Shown here: positions 33,825-42,803 of the stretch, piece by piece
Layout of the letters: each line of letters begins with the position of its first letter
How positions within the stretch are numbered: position 1 is the stretch's first letter
Source: an uncultured Clostridia bacterium
GTDB taxonomy: Bacteria; Bacillota; Clostridia; Christensenellales; CAG-314
Assembly: GCA_947625185.1 (NCBI GenBank)
Contig: CANQNJ010000004.1
Coordinates: forward strand, 1-61,458
Length of the DNA: 61,458 nucleotides
Direction of reading: 5' to 3'
Translations under genes and position numbers: made by a program
The notes under the pieces: generated by a model
What the model was told of the DNA's origin: nothing
What the model saw: the letters and a program-made list of their open reading frames with translations, nothing else
Databases searched by the model: none

Positions 33825-33887
33825 CGCGCTCAAAAAGGCTTCACTTCGCGCACGGTGTGCGCTCGTTGCAGATTATTTTGAGTCGCG
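33825..33887 (-). repeat. R3 hairpin repeat, minus orientation
   Basis: Minus-strand reading contains the family core CAAAATAATCTGCAACGAG, then a small hairpin, then CGAAGTGAAGCCTTTTTG, with outer arms CGCG-a-CTCAAAA. Compare 34555 and 55142. Confidence 0.6.
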
Positions 33888-34062
33888 ACGCACTCGCTCG
33901 TGGTGGAACCCACCGTTCCACGCCCCGACCACCCGCCCCTGTCCGCAGGGGCAATGTTGATTTCTGTATATACAACCGTCCCCGACAGTCGAAAGCGTCA
34001 GCGAGACTTTCGGGGAAGGGGGACCGCGCTATGCGCGGTGGAAGAGGGATAACAGGAAGAAA

Positions 34063-34481
34063 GTGAAGTTTGCACTACGTGCAAGTGAAGTTGCTGCGCA
34101 GTGAAGTTTCGGCTAACGCCGAAGTGAAGTTTGCCGCTGTGCGGCAAGTTGCGGCGGGGCATTAGTTAAAGTAGCTTATTTCTTAATAATGCTTATTTCA
34201 AAGTAATTTAATTTTCGCTTATAAAGGTGTTGTTTTGTTAAAAGCGTAAAGTTAAGAAAGATTTGTTTCAAATATCCCTCTATCGTCGCCCTGCGGGCGC
34301 CACTTTCCCCGTAACGGCTTGCCCGTGACGGGGAAAGTTTTGTACAGGGACAAAACTTATAACTGTAACAAAAAGGCTCTCCTTGATGAGCAAGGAGAGC
34401 TGGCACCCGTAAGGGTGACTGAAAGGTTTGAAGTCTCAATTTAATTCCGACCTCAACTTTGCGCTCTGCGCAAAACTTCAC
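34063..34481 (+). repeat. R2 repeat, copy 2, with four-unit hairpin array
   Basis: GTGAAGTT recurs at 34063, 34085, 34101 and 34124. Each is followed by a different palindrome: TGCA-ctacg-TGCA, TGC-tgc-GCA, TCGGC-taac-GCCGA and TGCCGC-tgt-GCGGCA. The body follows (CATTAGTT, TTCTTAATAATGCTTATTTC, ACTTTCCCCGT/ACGGGGAAAGT, GGCTCTCC/GGAGAGC). It ends in an inverted unit AACTTCAC (34474-34481). Confidence 0.7.
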
Positions 34482-34554
34482 ATTTGCAACTGTAACAAAT
34501 CGTTTCTCCGCGGACAGGGGTGGGCGGTCGGGGACCTTGTAACACTCGGAGCGA

Positions 34555-34625
34555 GGGTATTCCAACGCAAAATAATCTGCAACGAGGGCGTAGCCCGAAG
34601 CGAAGCCTTTTTGCGTGGAATACCC
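34555..34625 (+). repeat. R3 hairpin repeat, plus orientation
   Basis: GGGTATTCCaACGCAAA (34555 on) pairs with TTTGCGTGGAATACCC (ends 34625) with one bulge, around the core ATAATCTGCAACGAGGGC-gta-GCCC and GAAGCGAAGCC. An R2-like unit AACTTCAC with its palindrome TGCCGC/GCGGCA follows near 34640-34670. Confidence 0.7.
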
Positions 34626-34711
34626 TATGCGACTTACTTCACTTGCCGCCTTGCGGCAAACTTCACCTTCTCTCTCCTCTTGCCCCAAAGGGGCAAAATA
34701 TTTTTATCCTG

Positions 34712-34740
34712 TTTACAAACTTCGGACAATGTGCTAAAAT
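34712..34740 (+). promoter_or_regulatory. Promoter of tsaC/sua5, probably leaderless
   Basis: TTTACA (34712-34717), 17-nt spacer, TAAAAT (34735-34740). The GTG start at 34748 is 8 nt after the -10 box and has no Shine-Dalgarno sequence. Confidence 0.65.
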
Positions 34741-34747
34741 TATCGTT

Positions 34748-35758
34748 GTGAAAACAAGGTATCTGCAATTTACCGACCGCGACCTCGCGATTGCGGGCGA
34801 ACTTATCCGCGCGGGAGAATTGGTGGGATTTCCCACCGAGACGGTGTACGGCTTGGGCGCAAACGCCTTCGACGTAAACGCCGTCAAGGAGACTTATGCC
34901 GTCAAGGGACGTCCCGTAGACAATCCTCTCATCGTACACATATTTGACAAGGCGCAGATATACGATATTGCAAGCGAGGTCAATTCATACGCGCAGACGG
35001 TGATAGAGCGCGTTATGCCCGCGCCCATTACCATCGTCCTGCCCAAGAGGGATATTATCGGCGGCGTGGTGACTGCCGGATTGCCGAGCGTTGCCATACG
35101 AATGCCGCAGTCCTTAGAGGCGCGCAGTTTTTTGCGGGCGGCAGCCGTGCCCGTAACAGCGCCGAGCGCCAATCTGAGCGGACGTCCGAGCCCTACGACG
35201 TGGCAGCGCGTAGGCGAGGATATGGACGGGCGTATTGCCGCGATACTGTGCGGCGAGCCGTGCGGCGTAGGCATAGAGTCCACCGTCTTGGATCTGTCTA
35301 GCGACGAACCGACGGTCTTGCGCCCGGGAGCCGTCTCTGCGGAATACCTTTCGGAATTGTTGGGCAGGACGGTCAATATACTCAGCGATCCTACTTCCAA
35401 GGTCAACAGCCCGGGTATCCGCTACAAGCATTACGCGCCGAAGGTACCGATGGTATTGGAGTTGGACGACGATTGCGACAAACTGTGCGCTTTTTACGAC
35501 GGCAAGGTCGCCGAGGGATACCGTCCCGTGCTGTGGGTCAGCCGTCCTCATCGGTTCGGCGGCAGAAATGCGGTATCTATGGGAGTCAACGACCGCGAGG
35601 CGGCGGCGAAATTATTTGAAACCATGCGTACTTTGGAGACGGAATACGATTTCATCATCGCAAGTTTCTGTTGGCGCAAAAATTCGATTTACGACGGACC
35701 CGCAAGTCGCGGAGTTCTGGACAGGCTTATGAGAGCCTGCGGACACAATATTATTTGA
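34748..35758 (+). CDS. L-threonylcarbamoyladenylate synthase, Sua5 type
   Basis: Makes threonylcarbamoyl-AMP, the donor for the t6A37 tRNA modification. 336 residues: YrdC domain (1-200) with ELVGFPTETVYGLGANAFD, KGRPVDNPLIVHI, APSANLSGRPSPT and GIESTVLDLS, then the C-terminal Sua5 domain after the linker SPGIRYKHYAPKVP. The GTG at 34748 is preferred because it follows the promoter; an open frame upstream runs through repeats. Its product feeds the modification that MtaB (23777) later extends. rpiB follows 7 nt on. Confidence 0.92.
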   Translation: MKTRYLQFTDRDLAIAGELIRAGELVGFPTETVYGLGANAFDVNAVKETYAVKGRPVDNPLIVHIFDKAQIYDIASEVNSYAQTVIERVMPAPITIVLPKRDIIGGVVTAGLPSVAIRMPQSLEARSFLRAAAVPVTAPSANLSGRPSPTTWQRVGEDMDGRIAAILCGEPCGVGIESTVLDLSSDEPTVLRPGAVSAEYLSELLGRTVNILSDPTSKVNSPGIRYKHYAPKVPMVLELDDDCDKLCAFYDGKVAEGYRPVLWVSRPHRFGGRNAVSMGVNDREAAAKLFETMRTLETEYDFIIASFCWRKNSIYDGPASRGVLDRLMRACGHNII

Positions 35759-35765
35759 GGTGGGT

Positions 35766-36194
35766 ATGAATATTTCTTTGGCGTGCGATCACGGCGGTTA
35801 TCAATTGAAGAGTCAGGTGAGCGATTATCTGAAACAACTCGGTCACGTCGTGCGCGATTTCGGAACATTTTCTTGCGACAGCTGCGATTATCCCGATTTC
35901 GCCCGTCCCGCGGCGGAAGCCGTAGCAAGCGGCGAATGTGAGCGCGGCATAGTTATCTGCACTACGGGTATAGGCGTGAGTATGGTCGCCAACAAGGTCA
36001 AGGGAGTACGTTGCGCACTGTGCGTCAACCCGGATATGGCGCATATGACGCGAGCGCACAATAACGCCAATATGATAGCAATGGGGCAGAAATACGTTGA
36101 CTTTGCCACGGCAAAGCTCATTGTGGACGAGTTTCTCGGCACCCCGTTCGAAGGCGGCAAACACGCGCGCCGCGTCGACAAGATAGAACAGTAA
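35766..36194 (+). CDS. rpiB: Ribose-5-phosphate isomerase B
   Basis: Interconverts ribulose 5-phosphate and ribose 5-phosphate in the pentose phosphate route. 142 residues: SLACDHGGYQLK, the catalytic-cysteine loop VICTTGIGVSMVANK and ARAHNNANMIAMG-type segment TRAHNNANMIAMGQ. Sua5 followed by rpiB is a common order in Clostridia. GAGGTGGG precedes the ATG; a GTG 6 nt upstream is possible but less likely. It runs into the V-ATPase operon with a 12-nt gap. Confidence 0.94.
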   Translation: MNISLACDHGGYQLKSQVSDYLKQLGHVVRDFGTFSCDSCDYPDFARPAAEAVASGECERGIVICTTGIGVSMVANKVKGVRCALCVNPDMAHMTRAHNNANMIAMGQKYVDFATAKLIVDEFLGTPFEGGKHARRVDKIEQ

Positions 36195-36206
36195 CAGAGG
36201 ATCGTT

Positions 36207-36512
36207 ATGATAGAAGAAGTTGTAAATTCCATAATCGAAGCCGAGGACGAGGCAAAGCGCCGCGTACAGGCTGCCGAAGCCGAAGCCGCCGAGATAGAAG
36301 CCCGTGCGGAAGCGGAAGCGGAGCGCATACGCAGAGAAGCCGCCGCGCAAGCCAAGCAATATCAGCAAGAGCGTCTTGCCGAGGCGGACGCCGAGGCTTC
36401 TCGCTTGGCAAAGGAATTGCTTGAAGAGAAAAAACGTCAAGCCGACGGTGAGACGGCAGAGCTTCGCCGCAATATGGAAAGCGCCGTCAAATTGATAACG
36501 GAGTCGCTGTAA
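36207..36512 (+). CDS. V-type ATPase peripheral stalk subunit (G/H-like)
   Basis: 101 residues that form one continuous Ala/Glu/Arg-rich coiled coil (AKRRVQAAEAEAAEIEARAE). Subunit G/H of V/A-type ATPases pairs with subunit E to make the peripheral stalk. It is the first gene of the operon, 4 nt ahead of subunit I, as expected for NtpF/AhaH. Low-complexity sequence makes family assignment depend on context. Confidence 0.8.
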   Translation: MIEEVVNSIIEAEDEAKRRVQAAEAEAAEIEARAEAEAERIRREAAAQAKQYQQERLAEADAEASRLAKELLEEKKRQADGETAELRRNMESAVKLITESL

Positions 36513-36516
36513 ACAA

Positions 36517-38544
36517 ATGGCAATCGTCAAGATGAAAAGGCTTACCCTATTGGCGCTAAACGCCGACAGGGACAATATTTATGACGCGCTCGTTCGCTTG
36601 AATTGCGTACAACTCAAACGCAGCGCGGATATCGACAGTTTCGTCGATACGGATCAGTCGCAGGCACGGGAGAATGTGCTTGCGGACGTTTCGCGCGTCG
36701 AGGAAGCCATTGCATACGTCGGCGACGTCACAGACAAGTACAATTCCGCCCACAAGAAAGAAACCAAGGTCGTCATTGCCAAGAACAGCTTCGCCCGTCC
36801 CAGGACGGAAATAGATTTCGACTACTACCTCGGATTCGGCAAGCACGTCGAAGAGATAGAGCGGTCGCTTGCCGCCGTGGCAGGTAAGAGGGAGGATATT
36901 TCTCGGCTCAACTCGCTCAAAGCGCAGAAGTCGGCGGAGGCGGACAAGCTGCAAGCCTATCGCGCGCTTCCTCATCCGACGATATGGTATCATGATACCG
37001 ATACTTCCGTCGTGCAGTTGTCGCAGTTGCCCGATAGCGGTCTGAGCGAACTGCAAGCGCTTGCGGAGAGTTACGAGACTGTTACGACGGAGACGGTGGA
37101 CGTCTATGCGGGCGTTGCGTTGGTCGTCGTAGTCGCGCACAGGAGCGAAGCGTCATTCTTCGAGAAAGCCGCCGCCTTGGGTTTGACCAAATGCACTTTG
37201 AATACCGACGTGTTGCCTCGCGTAACGATAGAGGCGTTGGAAAGACAGATCAACGGTATCGACGCCGAGATAGAGCAATGTACGGAAGAGATAGTACGTT
37301 ACGCTCGGGATATTCCGCAATGGAAGATATACGTCGATTGGCTTTTGCTCTGCGAGAAGAAACTTGCCGCCGACGGAGACGTGCAGCAGACGGCTTCGAC
37401 GTTCGTTCTGGAAGGATACTACCCCGCAGAGAAAGAGCAGGAAGTGGACAACGCGTTGAGATCGGTAACGGACGGTATAGTGATCACCTATGACGACATA
37501 GCCGATGACGAATTTGCTCCCACTCTCGTACAGAACAACAAATTTACTCAACCGTTTGAGTTCGTAACCAATTCTTATTCCGTACCCGATTATCACGAAG
37601 TGGACCCCAATCCCGTGATGTCGATATTCTATTTTATCATTTTCGGACTTATGGTGGCGGATATAGGTTACGGTTTGCTGCTTGTTGCGTTCGGACTGTT
37701 TGCGACGTTTGTCATCAAGCAAAGGACGGGTATCAGGATAATGTTGCAGATGTTCGGCATATGCGGCATATCGGCGATAGCGGTGGGCGCGCTGTTCGGC
37801 AGCGTGTTCGGCTACACATTTTGGGATAAGATATTTACCGACCCCTCCCACCCATTGCACAACGGGATAATACCCAACCCCGCCGGTTATCCGATGGTAA
37901 TGATGATAATCAGTCTGTTGTTCGGCGTGGTGCATCTCGCCGCGGGCATCGGCTGCAAAATGGCGGTCAAGATCAAGCATAAGCAATATCTTTCCGCCTG
38001 GCTTGCCGATTTTCCTTGGATAATCGTATTTGCCGGTTTTGTCTTGGCTATATTCAATTCCGCATTGGATATGGCTGCGTATGAACCGTACAACGTGCTG
38101 CGGTTGCCGACGATAGTGTCGCGGATATCCCTTTATGTATGTCTTGCGGCGCTTGCGGTGGCGCTTGTATGCGCGGGTCTGGGCACCAAGGGTTTGTTGG
38201 GCAAGGTCATCAAGAGTTTCAGCAGCGCTTACGGGATAATCAACTATGTCAGCGATATTATGAGCTACATTCGCGTTTTCGGATTGATGCTCAGTTCCGC
38301 CATTATGGCGACGGTAGTCAATCAGCTTGCAGGGATGGTCTCGGGCAGCGGCGGCTTCGGATATGTGTTGGCGGCGTTGGTATTGGTATTTGCGCATATG
38401 TTCAACCTTGTTATGGGCTTGCTGTCGGTATACATTCACAACGGCAGATTGCAGTATGTCGAGTTCTTCGGCAAGTTCTATACGGGCGAGGGACAGTTGT
38501 TCGTGCCCTTCGGCAGCGATACCAAGTATACATTGGTCAAGTAA
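36517..38544 (+). CDS. ntpI: V-type ATPase subunit I (a-subunit)
   Basis: Membrane stator that provides the two half-channels for the transported ion. 675 residues: a soluble coiled-coil N half (1-345) and a C half with about seven membrane helices (for example PVMSIFYFIIFGLMVADIGY and FGVVHLAAGIGCKM). The conserved arginine lies in the SYIRVFGLMLSS segment near the end. It follows the G/H-like subunit by 4 nt and precedes the proteolipid, as in Enterococcus. Confidence 0.92.
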   Translation: MAIVKMKRLTLLALNADRDNIYDALVRLNCVQLKRSADIDSFVDTDQSQARENVLADVSRVEEAIAYVGDVTDKYNSAHKKETKVVIAKNSFARPRTEIDFDYYLGFGKHVEEIERSLAAVAGKREDISRLNSLKAQKSAEADKLQAYRALPHPTIWYHDTDTSVVQLSQLPDSGLSELQALAESYETVTTETVDVYAGVALVVVVAHRSEASFFEKAAALGLTKCTLNTDVLPRVTIEALERQINGIDAEIEQCTEEIVRYARDIPQWKIYVDWLLLCEKKLAADGDVQQTASTFVLEGYYPAEKEQEVDNALRSVTDGIVITYDDIADDEFAPTLVQNNKFTQPFEFVTNSYSVPDYHEVDPNPVMSIFYFIIFGLMVADIGYGLLLVAFGLFATFVIKQRTGIRIMLQMFGICGISAIAVGALFGSVFGYTFWDKIFTDPSHPLHNGIIPNPAGYPMVMMIISLLFGVVHLAAGIGCKMAVKIKHKQYLSAWLADFPWIIVFAGFVLAIFNSALDMAAYEPYNVLRLPTIVSRISLYVCLAALAVALVCAGLGTKGLLGKVIKSFSSAYGIINYVSDIMSYIRVFGLMLSSAIMATVVNQLAGMVSGSGGFGYVLAALVLVFAHMFNLVMGLLSVYIHNGRLQYVEFFGKFYTGEGQLFVPFGSDTKYTLVK

Positions 38545-38617
38545 CGGAGACAGTTTTGCGGGCATTGCGCCCGACTGTATATATCAAAAAAAAATTCCCA
38601 ACGGAGGAAAACAAAAA

Positions 38618-39199
38618 ATGACAGGTTTAACAATAGGCATCATCGGTCTTGCGCTTACCGTACTGCTTTGCGGCGTCGGTTCGGGCTTGGGACTCAGATT
38701 TACCGGCAAAGCCGCTGCCGGCGTGCTTGCGGAAGATTCGAGCAAATTCAGCAAGGTTATCATTCTTTCGCTGCTTCCCGCGACGCAGGGCATTTACGGC
38801 TTTCTGATCGCCATTCTCGGCGCAAACGCGCTTCCTACGACCGCCAATCTCGGAGATCAGACGGTTACTTGGGCGCAAGTAAACGCGCAGGGTTGGTACG
38901 TATTCTTTGCGTGCATTCCCATGATGTTGGGCGGCACGGTATCCGCTATTTTGCAGGGTCGCAGCGCCGCAACGACAATCATCGCGGTCGGCAAGCGCAG
39001 CGAGATAGCCTCCAAGTCCATCATCTTCCCCGCAATGATAGAGTTCTATGCGTTGCTGGGCATGGTGGTGTCCATTATGATGTTCAACTACTTCCCCGTA
39101 GCCAACGTCAGCCAGATCGTCACCCGTCCGGAAGTTCAACAGACGGTAGAGGAAGCAGGCAAGGCGGTTGCGGCGCTTGCGGGCGCATTCGCCGCATAA
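38618..39199 (+). CDS. ntpK: V-type ATPase proteolipid subunit K with sodium-type ion site
   Basis: Rotor ring subunit with two fused hairpins, 193 residues and four membrane helices. The ion-binding set found in the Enterococcus hirae sodium ring is conserved by position: L53, T56 and Q57 in SLLPATQGIYG, Q113 in AILQGRSAA, and the carboxylate E142 in PAMIEFYALLG. The enzyme is therefore likely to move sodium, as a pump or as a synthase. The ATG at 38618 follows GGAGG; the frame is open upstream into ntpI but is not coding there. Confidence 0.93.
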   Translation: MTGLTIGIIGLALTVLLCGVGSGLGLRFTGKAAAGVLAEDSSKFSKVIILSLLPATQGIYGFLIAILGANALPTTANLGDQTVTWAQVNAQGWYVFFACIPMMLGGTVSAILQGRSAATTIIAVGKRSEIASKSIIFPAMIEFYALLGMVVSIMMFNYFPVANVSQIVTRPEVQQTVEEAGKAVAALAGAFAA

Positions 39200-39217
39200 G
39201 TCCATTCCGAGGAAGAG

Positions 39218-39796
39218 ATGAACGGTAAGGAAAATATTATCAACAAGATACTCTCCGACGCAGACGAACGGTGCGCGGAGATCGTTGCCGATGCGGAACG
39301 TCGGGCGGCACAGACTGTCGGCGCGGCGGAAGAGGCTGTCAAGCGCGACAGAGAAGCGTTGGACAGACGTTTGCAAGCCGTTTTGCAGGAAAAACTGCGC
39401 AATGCCCGCGCCAACGCCCAACTCGACGGCAGGAAATACCGTTTGGAGGTACGTCAACGGCTTGTGACGGAGTGCTATGACGAGGTACACAGGCGTCTTG
39501 CGGCAATGAACGAAGAGGACAGATTGGATCTTATAGGCGAATTGCTGTCCAAATTTGCCGAGGACGGCGAGATCGTATACGTCACCAAGGCAGACTCCAA
39601 GGGCGTAACTCCCGCGTGGTTGAAGGGATTTGATAAGAATCTTACCCTCGGCAGCAGATACATACGCGCAGAGGGCGGAGTCGTACTCGAAGGCGACGGC
39701 TACGAGAAGGATCTCACCGTCGCAAGCGTGGTGCGTTATCTGAGAGAAAAGACCGAGGGCGCAGTGGCTGACGCTTTGGGAGTACGAGATGAGTAA
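39218..39796 (+). CDS. ntpE: V-type ATPase subunit E
   Basis: Peripheral stalk subunit that partners with the coiled-coil subunit at 36207. 192 residues: a long N-terminal helix rich in Ala, Glu and Arg (1-85), then a globular C domain (LDLIGELLSKFAEDGEIVYV, then GGVVLEGDGYEKDLTVASV). It overlaps subunit C by 8 nt, and GGAAGAG upstream supports the start. Confidence 0.9.
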   Translation: MNGKENIINKILSDADERCAEIVADAERRAAQTVGAAEEAVKRDREALDRRLQAVLQEKLRNARANAQLDGRKYRLEVRQRLVTECYDEVHRRLAAMNEEDRLDLIGELLSKFAEDGEIVYVTKADSKGVTPAWLKGFDKNLTLGSRYIRAEGGVVLEGDGYEKDLTVASVVRYLREKTEGAVADALGVRDE

Positions 39797-40727
39797 CGAA
39801 CAGCTTTTTGCCAACGGCCGCATTGCGGTGCTTTCCAATAAGCTGCTCACCGCCGACAAATATATCCGTTTGACGGAATGCGGCAATCTTGCCGAGGCAT
39901 TGAGAACGCTCGGAGAATGCGGATATTCCGCGGCGGCTGCCGAGTCCGATTACGAACAGGCGCTGCGCGCCGAGCTGGACGAGTTGCTTGCCGAGATCAA
40001 GGAATTGTGCGCCAATGTCAACGCGTTGAAATATTTGCTGTGCAAATACGATTATCACAATGCCAAGGTTTTGGTCAAGGGCAAGTATATGCGACGGGAC
40101 TTCACGGCGTACTGTTTCGAGAACGCCTCTTATCAGCCTGCCGCGATGCGCGATCTCATCAACAATGACGATTACGGTAAATTCTCCCGCAATATGGCGG
40201 AAGCCTGCGATTCGATAGACGCTCGGTTCGCCGACGGCGACAGAAGTCCGCAGACGGTGGACAGATTGTTGGACAAGGCTTATTTCGCGGATCTTGCGCG
40301 TTACGCCAAGGCTTCGCTGTCGCGCCTGATGAGCAAGCTGTCGGAGCAGTACGTCGATTATACGGATCTTACGCTCGTTATGCGTATGCATAAGTTGGGT
40401 ATAGACGCGGCAGAAGCGGACAAGTGGCTTATCGACGGCGGTTCTATCGGGCGCAAAACTTTGCTCGGACTGTGGTCGGGAGAGCTTTCCGTAAGCGATC
40501 TGCCGGAGGAGTGGCGCGGAATTTGCAGCGGAGTCGACTCCGAACGCCGTTATGCGTCTATGCGCAACAGACTTATCGAAGAATACGCAGATCCGCTTAC
40601 TTTGCAGCCTGCGCTTAAATATTTTTATGCCAAGACGGACGAGACGGAGCTTGTGAGGCGTATTCTTGCCGATATCAAGAACGGCACGGACAAGGAAAAG
40701 ATAAAGGAAAGACTAAATGCCAAATAA
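39789..40727 (+). CDS. ntpC: V-type ATPase subunit C (d-subunit)
   Basis: Funnel-shaped subunit that couples the central stalk to the proteolipid ring. 312 residues, all helical, with the family-typical NALKYLLCKYDYHNAKVLVK and DYTDLTLVMRMHKLGID. It overlaps its neighbours by 8 nt upstream and 11 nt downstream, so the operon is tightly coupled. Confidence 0.9.
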   Translation: MSNEQLFANGRIAVLSNKLLTADKYIRLTECGNLAEALRTLGECGYSAAAAESDYEQALRAELDELLAEIKELCANVNALKYLLCKYDYHNAKVLVKGKYMRRDFTAYCFENASYQPAAMRDLINNDDYGKFSRNMAEACDSIDARFADGDRSPQTVDRLLDKAYFADLARYAKASLSRLMSKLSEQYVDYTDLTLVMRMHKLGIDAAEADKWLIDGGSIGRKTLLGLWSGELSVSDLPEEWRGICSGVDSERRYASMRNRLIEEYADPLTLQPALKYFYAKTDETELVRRILADIKNGTDKEKIKERLNAK

Positions 40728-41049
40728 GATAGCAGTTATCGGAGACAAGGACAGCGTGCTTGCGTTCAAGGCGGTGGGCGTGGAAGTATTCGACGCCGCC
40801 ACGGCGGAGCAGGCGCAACATCTCGTAAAAAAACTTTCGCAGGAGCGCTACGCGGTAGTGTTCATCGCGGAAGATCTTGCCGAGCTTATTCCCGAGACGC
40901 TTAGCAAAGCCAAATTGCAGACATATCCCGCCGTCGTGCCCATTCCTACGGGCAGGACGCCGAGCGGATTCGGTATGCAGGGTATCAAGAGCGATGTGGA
41001 GAAGGCTATCGGCGTGGACGTAATATTCAACAAAGAGGACAAACAATGA
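40717..41049 (+). CDS. V-type ATPase subunit F
   Basis: Small central-stalk subunit, 110 residues: [20 protein letters not shown], the [14 protein letters not shown] strand-helix and [10 protein letters not shown], all typical. In Enterococcus the gene is called ntpG, in most other systems atpF. It starts inside subunit C and overlaps subunit A by four nt. Confidence 0.92.
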   Translation: MPNKIAVIGDKDSVLAFKAVGVEVFDAATAEQAQHLVKKLSQERYAVVFIAEDLAELIPETLSKAKLQTYPAVVPIPTGRTPSGFGMQGIKSDVEKAIGVDVIFNKEDKQ

Positions 41050-42803
41050 TTGGAAAGATAGTAAAGGTAAGCGGACCGCTCATCGTTGCCGAAGGACTTG
41101 CCGACGTAGAGATGTACGACGTAGTCAAGGTTTCGGATAAGAAACTTGTCGGCGAAGTCATCGAACTCAGAGGCGACAAGGCAAGCATACAGGTCTATGA
41201 GGAGACAAGCGGACTCAAAGTGGGCGACGAAGTCGTCTCCACGGGTGCGCCGCTGTCGGTGGAATTGGGACCGGGGCTTATCGAGAGCATTTTCGACGGA
41301 ATTCAGCGTCCGCTGAACGTATTGATGCAAGTATCCGGCGACCGCATAGCGCGCGGTATCGAGGTCAATTCGTTGGATCGCAACCGCAAGTGGCACTTTG
41401 TACCCAACGTCAAGGCGGGGGACAGAGTGATTGCGGGGGATATTCTCGGCACCGTGCAGGAAACAAAGGTGGTATTGCACAAGATACTCGTCCCCGTCGG
41501 GACGGAGGGCGAAGTGGACTTCATCGCAAGCGAGGGAGACTATACCGTTGCGGAACTCATCGCCATAGTGGACGGCAAGGACCTCACGATGATACAGCGT
41601 TGGCCCGTTCGCAAGGGACGTCCTTATAAATCCAAGATGGCGCCCGATCTGCCTATGGTGACGGGTCAGCGCGTGATAGATACGTTGTTTCCCATTGCCA
41701 AGGGCGGCGTGGCTGCCGTCCCGGGACCTTTCGGAAGCGGCAAAACGGTAGTTCAGCACCAATTGGCTAAGTGGGCGGACGCGGATATCATCGTATATGT
41801 CGGTTGCGGCGAGCGCGGTAACGAGATGACGGACGTTCTCAGAGAATTTCCCGAGTTGAAGGACCCTCGCACGGGCGAACCGCTTATGAAGCGGACGGTA
41901 CTCATCGCCAATACGAGCGATATGCCCGTCGCCGCGCGAGAAGCGAGCATTTATACGGGTATAACGATAGCGGAGTATTTCCGCGATATGGGTTATACGG
42001 TGGCTATAATGGCGGACAGCACTTCGCGTTGGGCGGAGGCGCTCAGAGAGATGAGCGGACGTCTGGAAGAAATGCCGGGCGAAGAGGGCTATCCCGCCTA
42101 TCTTGCAAGCCGTATCGCCGAGTTCTATGAACGCGCCGGCATAGTACGCGTTCTCGGAAGCGGCGACGTGGTGGGAGCCATTTCGGCGATAGGCGCAGTG
42201 TCTCCGCCGGGAGGCGACTTGTCCGAACCCGTCAGTCAGGGGACTTTGCGCATAGTCAAGGTGTTCTGGGGACTGAGCGCGCAGCTTGCATATCGCAGAC
42301 ACTTTCCCGCGATAGATTGGCTTACGAGCTATTCTCTGTACGACGACAAGTTGGCGGATTGGTATGCCGAACACGTTGCGGAGGACTTCAACGAACTCAA
42401 AACGGAACTCAGCTTCATATTGCAGGAAGAGAATCAACTCAACGAGATAGTTCGCCTTGTGGGTATGGACGCCCTCGGCGCGCGGGACAGACTGACTATG
42501 GAGACCGCCAAGTCGATAAGAGAAGACTATCTTCACCAGAACGCTTTTCACGAGGTGGATACATACACTTCTCTTGACAAACAGTACAAGATGATGAAGT
42601 TGATACTCGGATTCTATCACGAGTCGTTGGACGCTCTCGACAAGGGCGTAGAGCTCGACGATTTGCTCCGATTGCCCGTAAGAGAACAGATCGGACGCAG
42701 CAAATATATAGAGGAAGCCAACCTGTATCGTTTTGACGAAATACAGCGCAATATCAAGAAAGAAATAAATGCTCTTGTAAGCAAAGGAGAAGCCAATGCT
42801 TAA
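41046..42803 (+). CDS. ntpA: V-type ATPase catalytic subunit A
   Basis: ATP-hydrolysing or ATP-synthesising subunit. 585 residues: P-loop GPFGSGKT (227-234), catalytic glutamate in [12 protein letters not shown], the A-type bulge region around residues 110-180, and [32 protein letters not shown] sequence around 335-360. It overlaps subunits F and B by 4 and 8 nt. Confidence 0.96.
   Translation: MIGKIVKVSGPLIVAEGLADVEMYDVVKVSDKKLVGEVIELRGDKASIQVYEETSGLKVGDEVVSTGAPLSVELGPGLIESIFDGIQRPLNVLMQVSGDRIARGIEVNSLDRNRKWHFVPNVKAGDRVIAGDILGTVQETKVVLHKILVPVGTEGEVDFIASEGDYTVAELIAIVDGKDLTMIQRWPVRKGRPYKSKMAPDLPMVTGQRVIDTLFPIAKGGVAAVPGPFGSGKTVVQHQLAKWADADIIVYVGCGERGNEMTDVLREFPELKDPRTGEPLMKRTVLIANTSDMPVAAREASIYTGITIAEYFRDMGYTVAIMADSTSRWAEALREMSGRLEEMPGEEGYPAYLASRIAEFYERAGIVRVLGSGDVVGAISAIGAVSPPGGDLSEPVSQGTLRIVKVFWGLSAQLAYRRHFPAIDWLTSYSLYDDKLADWYAEHVAEDFNELKTELSFILQEENQLNEIVRLVGMDALGARDRLTMETAKSIREDYLHQNAFHEVDTYTSLDKQYKMMKLILGFYHESLDALDKGVELDDLLRLPVREQIGRSKYIEEANLYRFDEIQRNIKKEINALVSKGEANA

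Noticed and set aside
33549..33833. Minus-strand frame of about 94 codons containing LRLSPLGQRF
   Set aside because: It runs through a terminator hairpin and into an R3 repeat, has no ribosome binding site and no recognised domain. I treat the region as non-coding.
34063..34146. CRISPR-like array of GTGAAGTT repeats
   Set aside because: The repeat is only 8 nt, the spacers are palindromic and identical between two loci (34063 and 54823), and there is no cas gene in the window.
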